Made by a program: the position numbers and the translations under genes. From Lanius collurio (lineage: Eukaryota; Chordata; Aves; Passeriformes; Laniidae): a DNA stretch of 64,000 bases. Within the stretch, counting starts at the first letter, position 1, and each line of letters starts with the position of its first letter. This document shows positions 60,501 through 64,000 of the stretch, piece by piece. The notes beneath the pieces were generated by a model, which had not been told where the DNA came from, did not search any database, and saw only the letters and a list, made by a program, of their open reading frames with translations. The stretch covers positions 18,616,399 through 18,680,398 of the forward strand of contig JACBWW010000018.1 in the NCBI GenBank assembly GCA_020086605.1, written 5' to 3'.

Positions 60501-63500
60501 GGCTGCCTGATTGCAGCAGTGCTGGGCAAGAGCAGCTGCAAGGATGGTGCCTCATTCCACTGCAAGCTTTCCTCCCTCCCCACCAGCAACTGCCAGCACA
60601 GAAACAGAGGCAGGAGTAGGGGACACACATACATCAAAAATGTAAATCCTTTTAGCCAAGCATCTCTACAAAATAAACGTCAACCTCAGCTTCCTTAAAG
60701 AATTCAAACATTAAATGACAACTCAATACCTTTTCTTTAAAATATTGCCAACAGTCCAGTGTGACATCCCCAAATCTACAATTTTTAGAGCAACTGCACC
60801 AAGACAGCAGGTTTTGTTTTAAACTGGGATACAGGCATGTGCTGGAACGGTGCATGCAGTCTCTCTGTGTGCACATTCATTTCACTTGCACATGTAAGCA
60901 CGCCTCCAGGGTTTGGATTTGGAAAGCAAGAATGTAAACAGAAACAGTTTTGAAGTATAGCTGGCAGCTTGTGTTTCTGTGTACACTTTCAAATCTGGAA
61001 GGCTGCCTGGAATAAATAGAATCAATTATGTTCTTCGACAGTAAAAGGACTGTAATTTTAAGGGAATTCTAGAGAGATGTTATTCAAATGAAATTAAGGG
61101 GACCTACAAACACTTCAAATGGACACTTCATCACATCTGCAATCCCTGATCTTCCTAAAACACCTTAAACATTTTTCCCCTGCCAAAAGCTTTGGGACAC
61201 CTGGACTAGTGCAAAACAATCTCTGGTTTTGAGATTCCATTCCAAAAGAATAAACATACATGAGGAAAGACAGCAGGAAGATAATACAGATTCCTACTTG
61301 CTCCCAGATATGATATGAATGCTAATTTATATAACCTACTTTCTTATAGGATAGAAATTAGCTATCACCTGATATAGCTGATATAGTCCTTTATGAAAAA
61401 CACGAGATCCCAAGTTTAGAAAATTTGGTTTCAGTAAACTATGACAGTTTTATCGCCTCACAGATGAAGACATGCTCTGCATGTCAGGAGGGCAATCTAG
61501 GGGAAAAAATATTGTTCACTTTAGCAGACTTACAGTTAAGCCCGTCTGTCATCAGCATGAGAACCTCCAATTACTCTTCACGCTCTGCAAGGAAGTTCTT
61601 CCATCTCTAAAGTACCAAGTAGCAAGAAATGCAGCAAGCATACAAGGAAGCAAGAAGTGCACTGTGCTGGAATACTGCATTGAAGGATGAAGTATGGGAT
61701 GCTTATGCAAAGAGGTACACACATCCCAGTGACTGAGAACTGAATAATCTGCACTGCTATACACATCAGCCAGTGTTTCAAAACCCATTCAAAAGGACAG
61801 ACTAAACACTTGATACAAATTTATCAGCCCACATTTGAAACTGAATGAGTCATTCAGTAAACTGCTACACTTGAAGTCCATTTGTTTTTTCCAGTCACAA
61901 GACAAACTCCATTACACTGTTTTTATAGACAGGATGTAGCAATGTTTTATAATAATTTGTGGCTTCTTTGGCATCAGAGAGCTGCTCATTAGGATTTGTG
62001 ACTGGATTTGATTTCTTTTCCAGGTACAAGCTTCCTCTAGACTCCTAGCATTGCCTTCTATTCATTAAATAATCCAACTGTTTATGATTCTGATTTACTG
62101 TGCACTCTCGTGTAGGTTAAACGATTTTCCTGATTCTCTATCACACTGGCAGAAGCATCCATTAGAGGTATGACCCCAAATAAGCTTTTATAAAGTACTG
62201 TGGAATCCCCAGAACAGAAGCCGTGAATTTCTGCAAATAAACAAGTTCCTGGAACAAGAACAACACTTTTCAGGATGGAAGAGACATTTCAACCTTTCTA
62301 AATGCCAAAATGTTTTATTCTCACCATCAGACAAATCGGGCACTCTAAAACATGAACAGAACTGGGCAAAGTAGTCTGTCTAATTTTGCTGCTGTCCAAA
62401 CCTGCTGTGTGGTGACAGCAAGACTGCCCCAGACTAGATATTTTCAGTACTGTCCTTTTGTTCTTCCTGTTTGCCAAGCTGGCACTCTTCCAGAATCCAG
62501 GAAGACTAGTACAAAAGATGTCTGAAACTGTCCTCCATGAAAACATTATTATACACAGATTTAGATGGTAAAAATATTGCTTTGCTCAGAATAGAAAACA
62601 GCAGACTCTTGCACTGCAGTCGTGTCTCATTTCATACATATTGCTTTCGTCCTTATTTCCCAGAAAACGTGCAGATACCCAGAACTCCCTTATCTGATCA
62701 CAAACAGCAGCCCAAGGGAAACAAACAGGAGGATTCAACACTGTCAAAATCATCTCGGCATTTAGTTTCCTTCTGAAACAGGCAAGTATTTACAAACACT
62801 ACCAATTTTACTCATAGTTACCTACTTTTCCCACCCTTCAAAAACAGCACTAAGTACATTCACCTTGTTCCAGACAGAGCTAAAGCCCCCTAAAGTTATT
62901 GGCAACATCTGTAGAATAATAGTACAGAAGAAATACAAGATCATTCTTACCTGTGAATGCAAAACCTCACCAGAAATTAGTGAAAAGCACTTTAGTTAGA
63001 TATGAAAATATGGGGCAGCTACGTTTCAGAGCTGATCCCTTTGAAGTTATCTTACACACAGATTTTTTTTTCCAGAATACTCTCCTAGTGACTTTCAGAT
63101 ACTATGAATAAAATTAATACTGAGGTCATCCTGAAAAAACAGAACTCCTCACTACAAAGTATTGCCCAAGAGAAACTGTGTTATGTTGCTGAAAAAAACC
63201 CACAGGATCAAACAGCCGAAACAAACCTAAGATGATCAGTTTAAAAAGATTTACTACTGCTGGAGTATTTTTTCCTCTCCAAGTGAACCCAAAAGACCTT
63301 TGTGAATTCTTATTTTCAAATCCCCTTGCTCTCCCTCCCCCATCCATGCAGGCATAGTGTTTACAGCTTCCCTCACTGTCTGGGAGCCATGAAAACAGGA
63401 TCACGAGAAAGAAGCATTTTCAAGTTGCTGGTGACCTCCAGAACTCCCACTACGACTGTGCCTTCTCCCTAGGGATCCCATGACATAGCGAAGGCAGAAT

Positions 63501-64000
63501 ATCTGTCCTAGAACACTTTCTTCCAGCTAAAGGCAGAATTTTGTCTCTTTGTTAAACAAAGGAAAGCCTGGAATTAAATTTTCCTTTTTAGTCCGAAATC
63601 ATTCCGTAATTCCATCTCTAGCTCCATCTCAAAGGTCAGGATTTTGTTATTTATACAGAACTAGTAGTCATAAAGTACAACAAAGAATTAGAAAAGCAAC
63701 ATGTCATCTATTTACACTTCACATATCTGCTTACTCATTATTTCAGCAATTAGCTTGGCTTGCAGGGTAGCAGGATGAGAATTACCTTCCCACCTGGCTC
63801 TATGCTGGTTGGAGCTGTTCCTCCACAGTAGGCTGTGAGCTCCAAAGGTCAGTGAGCAGCACCCAAATTCTTCCAAGCTCCTTAAATCCAGAGCCTTAAA
63901 GCTTGACAACAAAATCAGAGTAACATGCCATTCTGTACCCATAGAAATAAGGTGTTCCTCTGATTACATATTTTTGTTTAATACTGCATTTCATATGGCC
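57565..64000 (-). other. PIK3CA: Probable PIK3CA first intron (5' UTR)
   Basis: These 6.4 kb to the right edge contain no CpG island, no recognisable exon and one CR1 fragment. The PIK3CA promoter and first exon therefore probably lie outside the window. The next human gene on this side, ZMAT3, was not seen. Confidence 0.6.
58905..59220 (-). mobile_element. CR1 LINE 3' fragment
   Basis: Plus-strand reading shows the inverted 3' end: GGGTTGGAAGGGACCTTAAA, CTGCCATGGGCAGGGACATC, GTCAAGAATTTCTTCCTCAT and TCCCTGTCCTATCACTACAG. The sense strand is minus. It lies in the presumed PIK3CA first intron. Confidence 0.9.

Overview
The window looks like avian nuclear DNA and is probably from a songbird (passerine). 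The bird assignment rests on several chicken-repeat-1 (CR1) LINE fragments with the typical 3' end. The passerine suggestion rests on one tRNA-Ile-derived SINE with a CR1-like tail (about 2407-2546) that resembles the zebra-finch family TguSINE1. Three vertebrate protein-coding genes, all on the minus strand, account for the coding signal: PIK3CA, ZNF639 and MFN1. This is the neighbourhood of human 3q26.32, read in reverse orientation here.

Layout from left to right. Positions 13-17427 hold coding exons 1-14 of MFN1 (mitofusin-1), running right to left; the last ~135 residues lie beyond the left edge. A CpG island with a GC-rich 59-bp minisatellite and YY1 and ETS/ATF-like motifs (about 17590-18330) is the likely MFN1 promoter. 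Positions 18331-21410 hold a short spacer and the probable ZNF639 3' UTR. Positions 21411-24481 hold the complete four-exon coding region of ZNF639 (nine C2H2 fingers). A second CpG island (about 25650-26510), interrupted by a 364-base run of N, is the likely ZNF639 promoter. Positions 26511-37699 contain no gene that I recognise, only CR1 copies and presumed PIK3CA 3' UTR. KCNMB3, which sits here in human, was not found. Positions 37700-57502 hold all 20 coding exons of PIK3CA (1068 codons plus stop). Positions 57565-64000 look like the first, 5'-UTR intron of PIK3CA with one more CR1 fragment.

Exon boundaries were set by matching both reading-frame phase and splice sites across every junction. 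All three reading frames join without frameshift or internal stop. The genes do not form a pathway. PIK3CA encodes the p110-alpha lipid kinase, ZNF639 a nuclear zinc-finger factor, and MFN1 an outer-mitochondrial-membrane fusion GTPase. No new biological system is visible. The points most worth checking are the MFN1 promoter minisatellite, the missing KCNMB3, the CR1 just behind the PIK3CA stop codon, the sequence gap in the ZNF639 promoter, and a possible GC-AG intron at the left edge.
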